The notes below the pieces were generated by a model. That model was not told where the DNA came from. It ran no database searches and saw only the letters and a list, made by a program, of their open reading frames with translations. From the NCBI GenBank assembly GCA_044235645.1, contig JBIIHQ010000004.1:241444-305443 (forward strand): a stretch of DNA of 64,000 nucleotides, given 5' to 3'. The stretch comes from OMIW01 sp044235645. Its GTDB lineage: Bacteria > Bdellovibrionota_C > UBA2361 > OMIW01. Positions 43,051-52,175 of the stretch are shown here, in pieces (the stretch's first letter is position 1; each line of letters begins with the position of its first letter). A program made the position numbers and the translations under genes.

Positions 43051-44466
43051 CTATGTATTGATCGGCCGACCAAGCGCTGCGGCCATCGCCTCCATCATCG
43101 CTTCCGAGAGGGTAGGATGGGCGTGAATCGTATCAACAACGCTGGCCGCTATCCCCTCGTGAGAGCGGATTATACCCGCTTCAGCGATAAGCTCGGTCGC
43201 CTCAGCGTGAAGGATGTGAACCCCTAGCACCTCGCCGACCTTCTCGTCGATAAGCACCTTGATAAAGCCATCGGACTCTCCGATTGCTATCGCCTTTCCA
43301 ATAGCTCCGAAAGGAACCTTGCCGACCCGATAGGCGACTCCTCGCTCCTTGAGTTTTTTCTCTGTCAAGCCGACCGAAGCAACTTGCGGTTGACAGTACG
43401 TGCATGACGGTACGTTGTCGTAGTGCATTCCGGGAGTGTCGTGTCCCGCAAGTGCCTCTGCAGCAACAATCCCTTCATGACTCGCAACGTGCGCGAGCTG
43501 TGGCGATCCTGCTACGACATCACCGATAGCAAAATGGTTCGGCACGGAGGTCTGCATATACGGATTCGTGGTGATGAATCCCCGTTCGGTCGCGATACCC
43601 ACCTCTTCAAGGCCGATAGATTCGGTGTTAGGAGTGACTCCAATCGAGCAGAGCACACAGTCCCCCGTCCAAGTCTCGATCTCCCCGTTCTTCTTTTCTA
43701 TCGTCGCGGTTACGGTTGAGCCTTTCTTCTCAATCGACTTGACCGAACATCCTGTTTTTACTTTCACTCCCCGCTTTTCGAAGATCCGCTGAAGCCCTTG
43801 AGCGACTTCTTGATCTTCAAAGGGTAGGATCTGGTCGAGCATTTCCACGATCGTTACCTCCGCACCGAACGCGGAGTGAAAGTACCCGAATTCAACGCCG
43901 ATAACGCCTCCACCAATGATGAGGGTCTTCTTCGGAAGCTTTTTATATTCAAGTATTGTGCGATAGGTGTGGATGACCTCACCATCAATCGGAATGTGGG
44001 GTAGCGTGCGGGGACGGGCTCCCGTAGCGATGATGATATCGTTGAAGGAATAGAGGGTTGTTTTTCCATCTGTGGCGGTAACGGCGAGGATATTTCCTTT
44101 CTGAAGCTTGCCGGTACCGTAGACCACTTCAGCCTTTGCTTTCTTCATCAGGTAAGAGACCCCTCCTGACAACTTGCTAGCAACATCGCGCGAACGCTGA
44201 ACGACGCGAGGAAAATCGAGCGTCACCTTTTCAGCCTTGAAGCCGAATTGATCGGAGTGATGCAGATCCTGGTACAGCTGACCTGCTTTCAAAAGCGCCT
44301 TCGAAGGAATGCACCCCCAGTTAAGGCATACTCCGCCGAGCGATTCTCGCTCCACAATAGTGACGCTCCGACCAAGCTGCGCGGCGCGAATCGCGGCGAC
44401 ATACCCTCCGGGCCCTGACCCGAGGACGATAACATCTCGTTTTTCCGTTTTCGTGGCCGTACTCAT
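43051..44466 (-). CDS. lpdA: Dihydrolipoyl dehydrogenase (E3)
   Basis: 471 residues. FAD-binding GSGPGGYVAAIRAAQLG at the N-terminus, redox-active disulfide GGVCLNWGCIPSK, NAD-binding GGGVIGVEFG, and the C-terminal HAHPTLSE catalytic His-Glu pair. Reoxidises lipoate on E2 with NAD+. It is upstream of lipB-E1-E2 on the same strand, separated by a hairpin, completing the complex set. Confidence 0.97.
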   Translation of the reverse strand: MSTATKTEKRDVIVLGSGPGGYVAAIRAAQLGRSVTIVERESLGGVCLNWGCIPSKALLKAGQLYQDLHHSDQFGFKAEKVTLDFPRVVQRSRDVASKLSGGVSYLMKKAKAEVVYGTGKLQKGNILAVTATDGKTTLYSFNDIIIATGARPRTLPHIPIDGEVIHTYRTILEYKKLPKKTLIIGGGVIGVEFGYFHSAFGAEVTIVEMLDQILPFEDQEVAQGLQRIFEKRGVKVKTGCSVKSIEKKGSTVTATIEKKNGEIETWTGDCVLCSIGVTPNTESIGLEEVGIATERGFITTNPYMQTSVPNHFAIGDVVAGSPQLAHVASHEGIVAAEALAGHDTPGMHYDNVPSCTYCQPQVASVGLTEKKLKERGVAYRVGKVPFGAIGKAIAIGESDGFIKVLIDEKVGEVLGVHILHAEATELIAEAGIIRSHEGIAASVVDTIHAHPTLSEAMMEAMAAALGRPINT

Positions 44467-44663
44467 GGCGATGCTCCTGAAATAGTCTCTGTCCTCGTTA
44501 TCGTTGGTGCTGTTGTTGGCGAAGCCCTCCCGGTATCAACAGCTTCGTCACGGTGCCCACAGAGGGGGGCGTGTGACAGCACCGAGGATGAGGGGATCTC
44601 CCTTATCCGCAGCTGGCGGCCATCCTAGCAGATTGGGTGGGGGAAGACTATTAGTCGATCTGT

Positions 44664-45581
44664 TCAGTCGGATATCTGAGTTCTGACCCAATCTGGCAGC
44701 TCAGAATCGGGTAATCGGACATTAATTTCATCACCCGTTCGGGGGTGGGGAAACGCAAGGGCAGCGCAGCAAAGATGGAGACACGGTGCCTCCTTGCCGT
44801 TATAGAAATTATCCCCGACGAGGGGGTACCCGAGCGACGCAGCGTGGACTCTGATCTGGTGCGTGCGGCCGGTTATGGGCTGCGCGTCCACCAGAGTAGT
44901 TGCTGATCGATGCTCAATGACAGAAAAGATTGTGAGGGCATCTTTGCCTCCAGAGTGGGTTGCACGAAGGACCGGATGGAGAGGGTGGCGACCTATCGGA
45001 CTGGCGACAGTGATAGATGAAAATGAAACGGGAGACGAGAATTCGCACAGGTAGCTCTTATGAACTCGACGCTCCTCGAACGCCCGTTGGAGGGAGCGAT
45101 GCGTGAGAGGCGATTTGCTCGCAACGACAAGCCCAGACGTCGAGGTATCGAGTCGCGAAGGCAGGTGCACGGCATCACCGGAGTACTGCTCAAGATACCG
45201 ACGGAGGTTGAACTTGATCTGCTCTCGAACAGGAAGAGTCGGGAGTCGCGGAGGCTTGTTGACGATAATTATATCGTCATCCTCATGAACGATCCATGTT
45301 GGTGACCAGAGCGGGTGCTGGGGGCCCGGCGATGAGACGTCATGAGGCTCAAAATACTCCACTCGAGCGGGGGCTCGAAGCTCACGATCGGCGAAGGCTG
45401 CTATCCCATTCACGTGCACTCCTCCCGAACTAATTCGCTGACTCCACTCAGAGTGAGGGATATGGGGGGCAAGCTGCATGAGGAGCTGGATAAGCGACGT
45501 GGAGTCACTTTGATGGTATTCGATGCACCTCCGCTTCGTGAAAAGAGCTCCGGTCAGTCTCGAAAGGTCGATGTTCCACAT
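44664..45581 (-). CDS. RluA-family pseudouridine synthase (second copy)
   Basis: 305 residues. An S4-like segment near residues 40-75 (QRISSGGVHVNGIAA), then the catalytic block SRLDTSTSG (near residues 141-149) and ITGRTHQIRVHAASLGYPLVGD. It modifies rRNA or tRNA uridines; the site is unknown. The N-terminal region before about residue 30 is not typical, so the start (ATG 45581) is uncertain. A minus-strand gene cluster begins 20 nt upstream. Confidence 0.88.
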   Translation of the reverse strand: MWNIDLSRLTGALFTKRRCIEYHQSDSTSLIQLLMQLAPHIPHSEWSQRISSGGVHVNGIAAFADRELRAPARVEYFEPHDVSSPGPQHPLWSPTWIVHEDDDIIIVNKPPRLPTLPVREQIKFNLRRYLEQYSGDAVHLPSRLDTSTSGLVVASKSPLTHRSLQRAFEERRVHKSYLCEFSSPVSFSSITVASPIGRHPLHPVLRATHSGGKDALTIFSVIEHRSATTLVDAQPITGRTHQIRVHAASLGYPLVGDNFYNGKEAPCLHLCCAALAFPHPRTGDEINVRLPDSELPDWVRTQISD

Positions 45582-45601
45582 GAGGCGTTGCTTGGCGAAA
45601 A

Positions 45602-46477
45602 CTACGGCTCGCTGGCTGCCTTTGTGATTGAGGGTGGCACACGTTCGTCTCCGCTCTGGGGCGCAGTGGCTGCGGCCCGCTTACCGCTTTCTTCACTCGA
45701 CCCCTCAGCGGATGATGTGCTCTCGCTTCCTGAGGGTGAAGAGGGGAGAATGGAGCTTTTCCGAAAATTCCATCCATCGAGCGCCGAGATGAGGCGCGAT
45801 ATCCGTTCAATCATCCGAAATGGGTTCAGGTCCTCGCCAGGTTTCTCGTTGCTGTGAAGTCCAAAGTTTCGTTCAACGGTCTCGATGTCACGTCGGGGAA
45901 ATTGATTGAATGAGAGTTCGAATATCTTCCGGTTATGGTCCCGTCGTTTGAGACGGTTTGCGCACAGCGCACGAATCGTTCCGGCATCGATTTCAAGGGT
46001 AACGGGATCAGGATCTTGACTGCTACAAGCATTGTTAGTACTCGCTGACTGAATCGACACAACCGTCCCGACGGATAGCGCGTCATCGCCAGCAAACGCG
46101 ACAGCCGACGCGATTGAACTTCCCTCTGTTTCGCGGTCGATAGGAAACGTAACTGAATAGAAATTCGGGGCAACCTCTGCGACTGAGGGGTTGACCTTCT
46201 CGGTAATAACTCCGGTTGGAGATATCACGAGCCCCTCGAACTTTGATGGAGCGAAGCTCGTCCTGACATCAACAGTAATCCTCTCGACTTCTTTGAGTGG
46301 AGCCGATTTTTCCTGAGCGTCCGAATTTAATGGAATACCGAACGTAACGCCGGCAGCTATTATCCCGAGGCATATCGACGAAAAACTCAGATCGGTCCTG
46401 TTGGGACATGAATGCCGACACCTGACAGAGCCTATCTCTCTGCATCCAGATTTTGGTCGTGTAAGATAATAATTCAT
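45602..46477 (-). CDS. Secreted protein of unknown function
   Basis: 291 residues with an N-terminal hydrophobic segment at about 30-54, preceded by a positive, Cys-containing leader, so probably exported. The mature part has beta-rich sequence (FEGLVISPTGVITEKVNP, FYSVTFPID) and a Ser/Pro/Glu-rich C-terminal tail (about 245-291) that looks disordered. No recognised family. It is the last of four same-strand genes spaced from 3 nt to about 185 nt that include a FHA protein. Confidence 0.65.
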   Translation of the reverse strand: MNYYLTRPKSGCREIGSVRCRHSCPNRTDLSFSSICLGIIAAGVTFGIPLNSDAQEKSAPLKEVERITVDVRTSFAPSKFEGLVISPTGVITEKVNPSVAEVAPNFYSVTFPIDRETEGSSIASAVAFAGDDALSVGTVVSIQSASTNNACSSQDPDPVTLEIDAGTIRALCANRLKRRDHNRKIFELSFNQFPRRDIETVERNFGLHSNEKPGEDLNPFRMIERISRLISALDGWNFRKSSILPSSPSGSESTSSAEGSSEESGKRAAATAPQSGDERVPPSITKAASEP

Positions 46478-46480
46478 CGC

Positions 46481-47320
46481 CTAGTCCGCCTGTGCAGAAG
46501 TCGTCTCAGTTGATCGACTGAGAGAATTTACTTTCTTTCGGAGCTCTCCGAGCAGTCGAGTTGCCTCCTGGTAAGCCGCTATCTCCCTGCTGAGGCCGTC
46601 CGACACATGGAAAAGTCTCTTAGTTTCAGTTGCTTCATTCTCCGCAAGAGGATTATAAACGGCCGAATCTGCGGTAACCTGACGCGAATCGTACTGACAG
46701 GGTCGCTGCACCGAGTACTCAGGAGATACGACAACTCTTTGATGACCCTGTGCGTCGGGAGGCGCATACCAAAGGAACCGATAGCGCAAGCTCTGTTCCG
46801 GAGCATAAATCTCAAAGTCGTAAAAGGTCCTCTCTGACATATCGAGGCGTCCAGTGGGCAACCAGATATCCCAAAAGAGACCGTCCCGAACCAAAAATAT
46901 TCGTGCAGGCTGCTCGAACTCCTGAGACCCTTTCAAAAAAGCGGTTAGCGTCATTTTTTCGCCGAGGGCTGGCAGTGATGATGCATTCGGCGGAGTGTGA
47001 GTAATTGCCTGCGAGGATTGCCCCGAAGCTGGAGTTTGGTTGAACGACTGCGCAACCGCAAGCCGAGGGCTCAAAGAGAAGAATGGGAGAATATCTCCTC
47101 CCACGCATGATCCAATGGTTACGAGGATGGGAAGAAGTATCTTCTTCAGCGAAAAGGAGCCCTCTTTTGATTGCCAATCTATTGAACCAGATTGAACGCT
47201 CGGTTCGCGCCCTGTGTTCACCCACGGGAAGTGGCGACGCCATCCGTGAGCGCAGCATACTCTCAATGTGAGGAAGACCTGCCCCCGAATTGGAACTATC
47301 GCATGGGCACTACTTTCCAT
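46481..47320 (-). CDS. Exported protein of unknown function
   Basis: Ends 4 nt before the start of the 46477 gene. An internal hydrophobic signal-like segment (ILLPILVTIGS...LAVAQS, about 80-115 residues from 47320) indicates export. The mature part contains a domain with RIFLVRDGLFWDIWLP, ERTFYDFEIYAPEQSLRYRFLW and RPCQYDSRQVTADS, and a short coiled-coil tail. Start uncertain: ATG 47320 overlaps the upstream gene by 25 nt and would place the signal segment far from the N-terminus; GTG 47221 gives a more normal leader. No recognised family. Confidence 0.6.
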   Translation of the reverse strand: MESSAHAIVPIRGQVFLTLRVCCAHGWRRHFPWVNTGREPSVQSGSIDWQSKEGSFSLKKILLPILVTIGSCVGGDILPFFSLSPRLAVAQSFNQTPASGQSSQAITHTPPNASSLPALGEKMTLTAFLKGSQEFEQPARIFLVRDGLFWDIWLPTGRLDMSERTFYDFEIYAPEQSLRYRFLWYAPPDAQGHQRVVVSPEYSVQRPCQYDSRQVTADSAVYNPLAENEATETKRLFHVSDGLSREIAAYQEATRLLGELRKKVNSLSRSTETTSAQAD

Positions 47321-48492
47321 TCCCCGACCTCCTTTGTAAAGCGATTTTCCCACCGACCGACCATGATGTCGTTTGATGCTTTTTTGATGAAGAACTTGAG
47401 CAGCCACCCATTAGAACTTATTGTCAACGACTGGTCGGCAGATGGGGAGGCAACAGCTGATTGCCATCCTTCAATCCCAAGAATCACCCCCACCCGAGCC
47501 CCGTTATCTTGAGAAATCAGGGTGAGCGACACATCAGAGTCTGGTAGGAACCCTCGAGCGATTCCCGAGTAGAGCCCCGAAGGGAGGTTGGGAAACGTCA
47601 GGGGGGAGGTCACCGGTTCAAAGATGGAACCGGGTAGTAGCTGCAATTTCTGCGCAACCAGCGTGGTTGGTTTCGGGGAAATAACAACGGGCTCTTCCCT
47701 GTTCGTCAGAAACATGCCCTTGAGGAGAAAAAATATAGCTAATCCACCGATGAGCCCGACGGGGATGAGGACCAATTTGCGAGACGAGCGTTTGGCGGGA
47801 GTGGGACTATTCTTTCTGATAGCCGTCCGTTCTGAGCGACGGCTCCTCTGAGCGTGATGATCCCCCTGTGGTCCGTTGTCGCGGGTCTTCGAAACAGCTC
47901 CCTTTTTCTGCCGACTCTGTCGCTTCTCTTCCCCGCCCGAGTGTGCAGATGAGGAGAGGTTTCGAAGTCGTTCTCGTTCCCAAGGGGGAACGATAGGGGA
48001 GGGATTGTGAGAAGTCTCCGAAAGGGCTTCAGGGTAAGGCTCGTCATGCTCAGAGTCAGAAAGCTCAGCGACGGGAGTGTTCGCCGACGAAGTTGAGCCA
48101 TTATCGATATTTAACAGCCCCTCTCTCGGATAGCCGCGGGTATCTTGTCGTTGCGAAGAGGTCGAAGACGTGTGAGCGTTATGACCGGGAGATGAATCGG
48201 TTGGATCTGTTTCCTGAGTTCGTTCCGATGGAGTCGTGATAAGCTCCCCCTCTGCATCCTCTCCTCCAGGACGCTCCCCTTGGTTCGAGGGCGTTGAGAC
48301 TGACCAAGGATCTTCGCCCGATGCGGCCCCACTCACTAGTTGGTCCCTCAGACGGCCAAGCATCGATGGGGGGACTACCTCTGTCTTCAGGCGACTCGCC
48401 CTTGCCTTGGGAGAGCTATCACCGAGGACGGGGTCCGCTCGAGATACGCGACCTTTTTTCTGTTTTGGGGTTTCGTCGTTTCGCTCCGCCAT
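47296..48492 (-). CDS. Single-pass membrane protein with long disordered cytoplasmic part
   Basis: 398 residues. Residues 1-245 are Ser/Pro/Glu/Arg-rich and probably disordered, with several Ser/Thr sites that could be phosphorylated. One transmembrane helix lies at about 250-268 (LVLIPVGLIGGLAIFFLL), followed by a roughly 125-residue extracytoplasmic C-terminal domain. Not recognised. The layout, a cytoplasmic disordered region plus an outer domain, is like a membrane signalling adaptor. Its neighbour downstream in the transcript is exported, and its neighbour upstream encodes a FHA protein, which could bind phosphorylated sites in it; this is inference. Confidence 0.65.
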   Translation of the reverse strand: MAERNDETPKQKKGRVSRADPVLGDSSPKARASRLKTEVVPPSMLGRLRDQLVSGAASGEDPWSVSTPSNQGERPGGEDAEGELITTPSERTQETDPTDSSPGHNAHTSSTSSQRQDTRGYPREGLLNIDNGSTSSANTPVAELSDSEHDEPYPEALSETSHNPSPIVPPWERERLRNLSSSAHSGGEEKRQSRQKKGAVSKTRDNGPQGDHHAQRSRRSERTAIRKNSPTPAKRSSRKLVLIPVGLIGGLAIFFLLKGMFLTNREEPVVISPKPTTLVAQKLQLLPGSIFEPVTSPLTFPNLPSGLYSGIARGFLPDSDVSLTLISQDNGARVGVILGIEGWQSAVASPSADQSLTISSNGWLLKFFIKKASNDIMVGRWENRFTKEVGEWKVVPMR

Positions 48493-48676
48493 CGATCACT
48501 CAAAAGAGTTCAGCCCAACAGTTCAAAAAAGCCCTTAAAAGGTCGCGATGATCGTCACCGGTGCATCGGAATCCCGCTTCTAACCCAAGGGACCTTGTGT
48601 CTCCTATTCCACTCTTCGAAAGTTTAGGGTCAGAATCAAATGTGTTCAAGCACCCACTACCTCATCTAAATCTCCT

Positions 48677-49084
48677 CTATCGTCCGTTGGATTCTACGAG
48701 GCAGACCTGAAACCGAACCGAATTGCCGATTCGAATCCAATCGCCGTGACCAACTTCAGTCGACCCATCAATTTTGGTTTCAGAGTCTGAGTCCCCGCGT
48801 CGGACGAAACTTCCCGCTCGAGAGAACACGTCGAGGATGTGAACTCTGTGCTTTTGCGAGGCTTTTATCGCCAGATGGGGACTATCGATTGACGATTCAT
48901 TCACCGTGATTGCCCGAGAGATGCCCTCATCGGAGGAGCCGATGAATGACCGTCCTGACCGAATTTCATAACTTTTTCCACTATCGGAGAGCCCATACGA
49001 CACTAACCATCCCACCAGCCTCCCTTTTTTCTGATGTGATGGCGCCTTCGCTGCCTCTGTCGCCCGGTGCAAACTACCACTCAT
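48677..49084 (-). CDS. FHA-domain protein
   Basis: 135 residues from ATG 49084. A forkhead-associated fold is supported by EIRSGRSFIGSS (Gly-Arg), SSIDSPHLAI (Ser-x2-His) and DVFSRAGSFV, where Ala stands in place of the usual Asn. FHA domains bind phosphothreonine peptides. It is the promoter-proximal gene of a four-gene minus-strand group with exported and membrane proteins. The window's only Ser/Thr kinase is at 13.1 kb, so the link is speculative. Confidence 0.75.
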   Translation of the reverse strand: MSGSLHRATEAAKAPSHQKKGRLVGWLVSYGLSDSGKSYEIRSGRSFIGSSDEGISRAITVNESSIDSPHLAIKASQKHRVHILDVFSRAGSFVRRGDSDSETKIDGSTEVGHGDWIRIGNSVRFQVCLVESNGR

Positions 49085-49282
49085 ATAAATCTCCCTCTCT
49101 TCCACATGAGCGTCCCGACTCGACGTGGCGCTCTGTATCGGCCTTAACTGACTGTCGACAATTTGCTCGAAAAAATTGAGTGCTCTTCTTCCGGCGGATA
49201 GTCGCTCAAAGTAGTATCTCGGGGATGGTAGCACAGACGCTCATAGAACGGCAGTTTGATAGCGAATTCGAGTGACGGATTG

Positions 49283-49311
49283 TTGACTCTTCCCACTCTC
49301 TAGCCAAAAAT
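49283..49311 (+). promoter_or_regulatory. Promoter of tRNA-Arg
   Basis: TTGACT at 49283-49288 and AAAAAT at 49306-49311 with a 17-nt spacer; the tRNA starts 12 nt later, as expected for transcription beginning just before it. The -35 matches 5/6 and the -10 matches 4/6. Confidence 0.55.
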
Positions 49312-49322
49312 AGAGGAGTTAT

Positions 49323-49396
49323 GCACCCGTAGCTCAGCTGGATAGAGCGTCCGCCTTCTAAGCGGCAGGTCGCACGTTCGAATCGTGCCGGGTGCG
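49323..49396 (+). tRNA. tRNA-Arg (anticodon UCU)
   Basis: 74 nt cloverleaf: acceptor arms GCACCCG and CGGGTGC with discriminator G, D-arm GCTCAGCTGGATAGAGC, anticodon loop CTTCTAA (anticodon TCT, reading AGA), and T-arm with GTTCGAAT. The CCA end is not encoded. It has a promoter just upstream and an intrinsic terminator 30 nt downstream. Confidence 0.95.
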
Positions 49397-49425
49397 AGTT
49401 CGTTTCTCGGGGGAGTGGGTAGACA

Positions 49426-49451
49426 GCCTCTCCATCGAGAGGCCCCCTTTT
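49426..49451 (+). terminator. Intrinsic terminator after tRNA-Arg
   Basis: GCCTCTC, 4-nt loop CATC, GAGAGGC, then CCCCTTTT. A 7-bp stem with a short T-run, placed between the tRNA and nuoA, so it would separate their transcripts. Confidence 0.5.
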
Positions 49452-49469
49452 AAACTGAGACGAAATCGA

Positions 49470-49847
49470 ATGGCCGGGACAGAACTGAACCCCTACCTCG
49501 GGATAGTGTTGCTGGTTGTCGTTGCCGCAGGATTCCTTGTGACGATGTTAGGGTTGGCCACCTGGTTGGGCCCCCGCAACAAAACGAGGACGAAGCAGCT
49601 TCCGTTTGAGTGTGGTTCGGTCTCGGTGGGGGATGTCGGGGAGCACCGATTCAGCGTCCGCTTCTACCTCGTCGCGATGCTGTTTATCCTCTTTGATATT
49701 GAGGTTATCTTTCTCTATCCCTGGGCGATGGTGTTCCTCGAGCTTGGATGGGTGGCGTACGTTGAGATGTTGATGTTCATGCTCGTCGTTGCTCTCGGGC
49801 TCGTTTATGTCTGGCGGCGGGGGATTCTCGATTGGGCCTCAGAGTAG
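49470..49847 (+). CDS. nuoA: NADH-quinone oxidoreductase subunit A
   Basis: 125 residues with three membrane helices. The family signature runs from FECGSVSVGD to FSVRFYLVAMLFILFDIE and FLYPWA. It is a membrane-arm subunit of respiratory complex I. ATG 49470 gives the typical N-terminus. No nuoB or other nuo gene follows, so this subunit is separated from the rest of complex I. Confidence 0.95.
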   Translation: MAGTELNPYLGIVLLVVVAAGFLVTMLGLATWLGPRNKTRTKQLPFECGSVSVGDVGEHRFSVRFYLVAMLFILFDIEVIFLYPWAMVFLELGWVAYVEMLMFMLVVALGLVYVWRRGILDWASE

Positions 49848-49891
49848 TGTGGGGTAACTGTCGCGCTGAATAATGACGCGAAGGAAGAGCG

Positions 49892-50728
49892 ATGATTGTC
49901 AGGTGGTGCGTAGTTCTCGGTTCGCTCGCACACCTTATGTGGCTTGTCCCCCAAAAAATAGGCCCACAGATCGTTGGGAATATTCTCACCCTTCACAGCT
50001 TCCTCGGGACCGCTGAACGTGACCTCCCTCAGCGTCTGGGGACCGCTCTGAATGTAGCTCAGCAGTATTCGTTTGTTGCCCCGGTATCCGGGCTCATCCT
50101 TGTGGGCTCTTCTCTCGTCATCCTGCGTGCTCGTCGGCTTGCGCTCCTGGTATCGATAGTACCCCTTCTCGTATCGCTCATGGTGTATGGCAGTGCGCTT
50201 TCGCGACGCTTGTCGGTGATTGCGGATGCAGAGCGCGCCCCCGTGGAGGTTTATCTCTCGGGCGATTTTCGGAATATCACCATTCTCGGTCGGGATGGAG
50301 GGGCGGTTCGGGATTGTGTGTCGCTTGCCGATGAATTGGCCCGTCCGATAAGTCTCTGTGCGGGGGCTTCATGGTGGCACCAGGTCGAGTCGCTCGGAGA
50401 TGAGTTTCCTGCGATTGAGTTTTGGCGGACCGAGGTCGAGGGATGGCCCGTCATTGTTTCGCGGATCCGGGTCAATCACGATTTAGCACCCTTCGGGTCA
50501 GGGATCGTCCAACTCAGGAGGCTCTCGACCTTTGTCCGCCATCACCGGGGGGCCGTCCTTCTTATCGTGGAGGGGCTCCCCGGAATTTCAGCGGCACCCA
50601 CGAGCGGATTTTACCAGCAGGCGGCGATCCGAGAGCTTGCTCTCGCAGGCCACTTCTGGCGCACGGTCGTGGGAAGCTTTCCGATAAGATTACTCGGGCG
50701 AGGTGTCAGGGTGGTCGAGGATAGCTGA
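49892..50728 (+). CDS. Membrane protein of unknown function
   Basis: 278 residues. Hydrophobic helices near residues 5-20, 63-80 and 83-104 (SGLILVGSSLVILRARR; LALLVSIVPLLVSLMVYG), then a soluble domain of about 170 residues with no family recognised. It starts 44 nt after nuoA and is read in the same direction, so it may be co-transcribed with it. It converges with the L,D-transpeptidase gene. Confidence 0.7.
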   Translation: MIVRWCVVLGSLAHLMWLVPQKIGPQIVGNILTLHSFLGTAERDLPQRLGTALNVAQQYSFVAPVSGLILVGSSLVILRARRLALLVSIVPLLVSLMVYGSALSRRLSVIADAERAPVEVYLSGDFRNITILGRDGGAVRDCVSLADELARPISLCAGASWWHQVESLGDEFPAIEFWRTEVEGWPVIVSRIRVNHDLAPFGSGIVQLRRLSTFVRHHRGAVLLIVEGLPGISAAPTSGFYQQAAIRELALAGHFWRTVVGSFPIRLLGRGVRVVEDS

Positions 50729-50764
50729 GAACAGGAATGAAGGGGTGTGACAGTGTTGCCACTC

Positions 50765-52117
50765 TCAGTGCCGATCGAGTCCATACAAATCCTCTCTCAA
50801 CTGCAATCGTCCCTGTTCATCCACCCACGCGGTGCGATAGACCGTCCTTACTGCAACCGCGGGGCGGACCGATATGGTACGCGTCTTTCCTAACGCGATC
50901 GCTGAGCGAATGTCATCGGTATCCCATCCTCGTTGTTTACCCCCGAGGATTGCCTGTGCGAGAGCAATCGGTTCGCGAACCCGAATACATCCATGACTGA
51001 AAGCGCGCTGAGTCTTCTCAAAGAGGGAAGGCGAGGAGGTATCGTGAAGGTAGATTGTATGAGGATTTGGCATCTCAAACTTCAAAGAGCCGAGAGGATT
51101 ATGGGGGCCCGGTCGCTGTCGGAGGGCGATATGAGGGGCAAACGAGGGCGAGATGGTACTCCAATCGGTCGTCAGAATATCCTGCGGAACGAGGGAGTCC
51201 CCTGTGCGAAACAGCAGCTCCATGCCGTGGGATGCCACTCGATAGGGGTTTTTGCGAAGTTGAGGAATCAACTCCTCTCGAACGATTGAGGTGGGGACCC
51301 GCCACCACGGGTTGAACGTCACTCCCGTTATCTGGGCAGAGAACACAGCGGTAGGTGTTTTTGGTTTCCCGACGATGACGGGCATCGTCAGGAGAGGGCG
51401 ATCCTCGGCAAGAAGAGTGAGTTGATACGCGGGAATATTGACCTCAACAACGAGGGGGGAGGAAGGGAGCGCTGGTGGTGATTGTGTTGGTGCTTGGGTC
51501 GATGATTCATTCACCGCTTCCGATTGGAGCCGTTCGAGATTCGCAGCGATCGTTGAGGCGATATCGGCGGGCTGTCGGTTGAGGGCGCGGAGCGTCTGTT
51601 TGCCGATCATACCATCAGTCTCGAGGCCGCGGTCCCGCTGAAACTGTTCAATCATCAGGCGATCGAGCTCGCCCAACCGAGGTGGTGTGCCGGATTCAGC
51701 GATAGGGGGCGGGGCATATCCGAGCTGACGAAGTCGATCATGGATCAAAGGAAGCTGCGGACAGGCATCGCCTACTCGAATCGTCTGGGTGGCAATAATC
51801 GGAGCAAGGAGGGAGGCGTGCTGCAACCTCGAGCGCACATCCTGAAGTTTTTGATACCCTTCTGGCATCGGAGAGGGAGTGGTAGCAGCATGTTGGTGCT
51901 GTTCGGTACTCACCACGGAGGGGAGTGATTGTGCACAAACGAGGGAGGGGGAGGCAGCGAGGAGCAGGTACGGCAGAAGAGCGGGAAAGGTTCGAGCAAG
52001 AGACCGGCCTTTCAGGCGAAGAGAGCAGAGCTGGTGGTATATGGGAAATGTCGCCGCACCCCGAATGTCTCGACGGTCTGATTGCACCAGATCTGAGGGG
52101 GGGGGCTGATGGAACAT
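50765..52117 (-). CDS. L,D-transpeptidase with peptidoglycan-binding domain (YcbB-like)
   Basis: 450 residues. The N-terminal signal segment LLPYLLLAASPSLVCAQ is preceded by about 40 residues, so the true start could be later. A PG_binding_1-type helix bundle lies at about 140-180 (LGELDRLMIEQFQRDRGLETDGMIGKQTLRAL). The catalytic domain has VTFNPWWRVP and ends in AFSHGCIRV with the nucleophile cysteine near 375. It cross-links peptidoglycan stems or attaches proteins to it in the periplasm. A second, different transpeptidase-type gene lies 58 nt upstream. Confidence 0.9.
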   Translation of the reverse strand: MFHQPPPSDLVQSDRRDIRGAATFPIYHQLCSLRLKGRSLARTFPALLPYLLLAASPSLVCAQSLPSVVSTEQHQHAATTPSPMPEGYQKLQDVRSRLQHASLLAPIIATQTIRVGDACPQLPLIHDRLRQLGYAPPPIAESGTPPRLGELDRLMIEQFQRDRGLETDGMIGKQTLRALNRQPADIASTIAANLERLQSEAVNESSTQAPTQSPPALPSSPLVVEVNIPAYQLTLLAEDRPLLTMPVIVGKPKTPTAVFSAQITGVTFNPWWRVPTSIVREELIPQLRKNPYRVASHGMELLFRTGDSLVPQDILTTDWSTISPSFAPHIALRQRPGPHNPLGSLKFEMPNPHTIYLHDTSSPSLFEKTQRAFSHGCIRVREPIALAQAILGGKQRGWDTDDIRSAIALGKTRTISVRPAVAVRTVYRTAWVDEQGRLQLREDLYGLDRH

Positions 52118-52175
52118 CGTGGTATAGGTGTCTGATCGTTCGGGGGCCTATAGCCTCCCCGGCGGTTTTTTCTTG

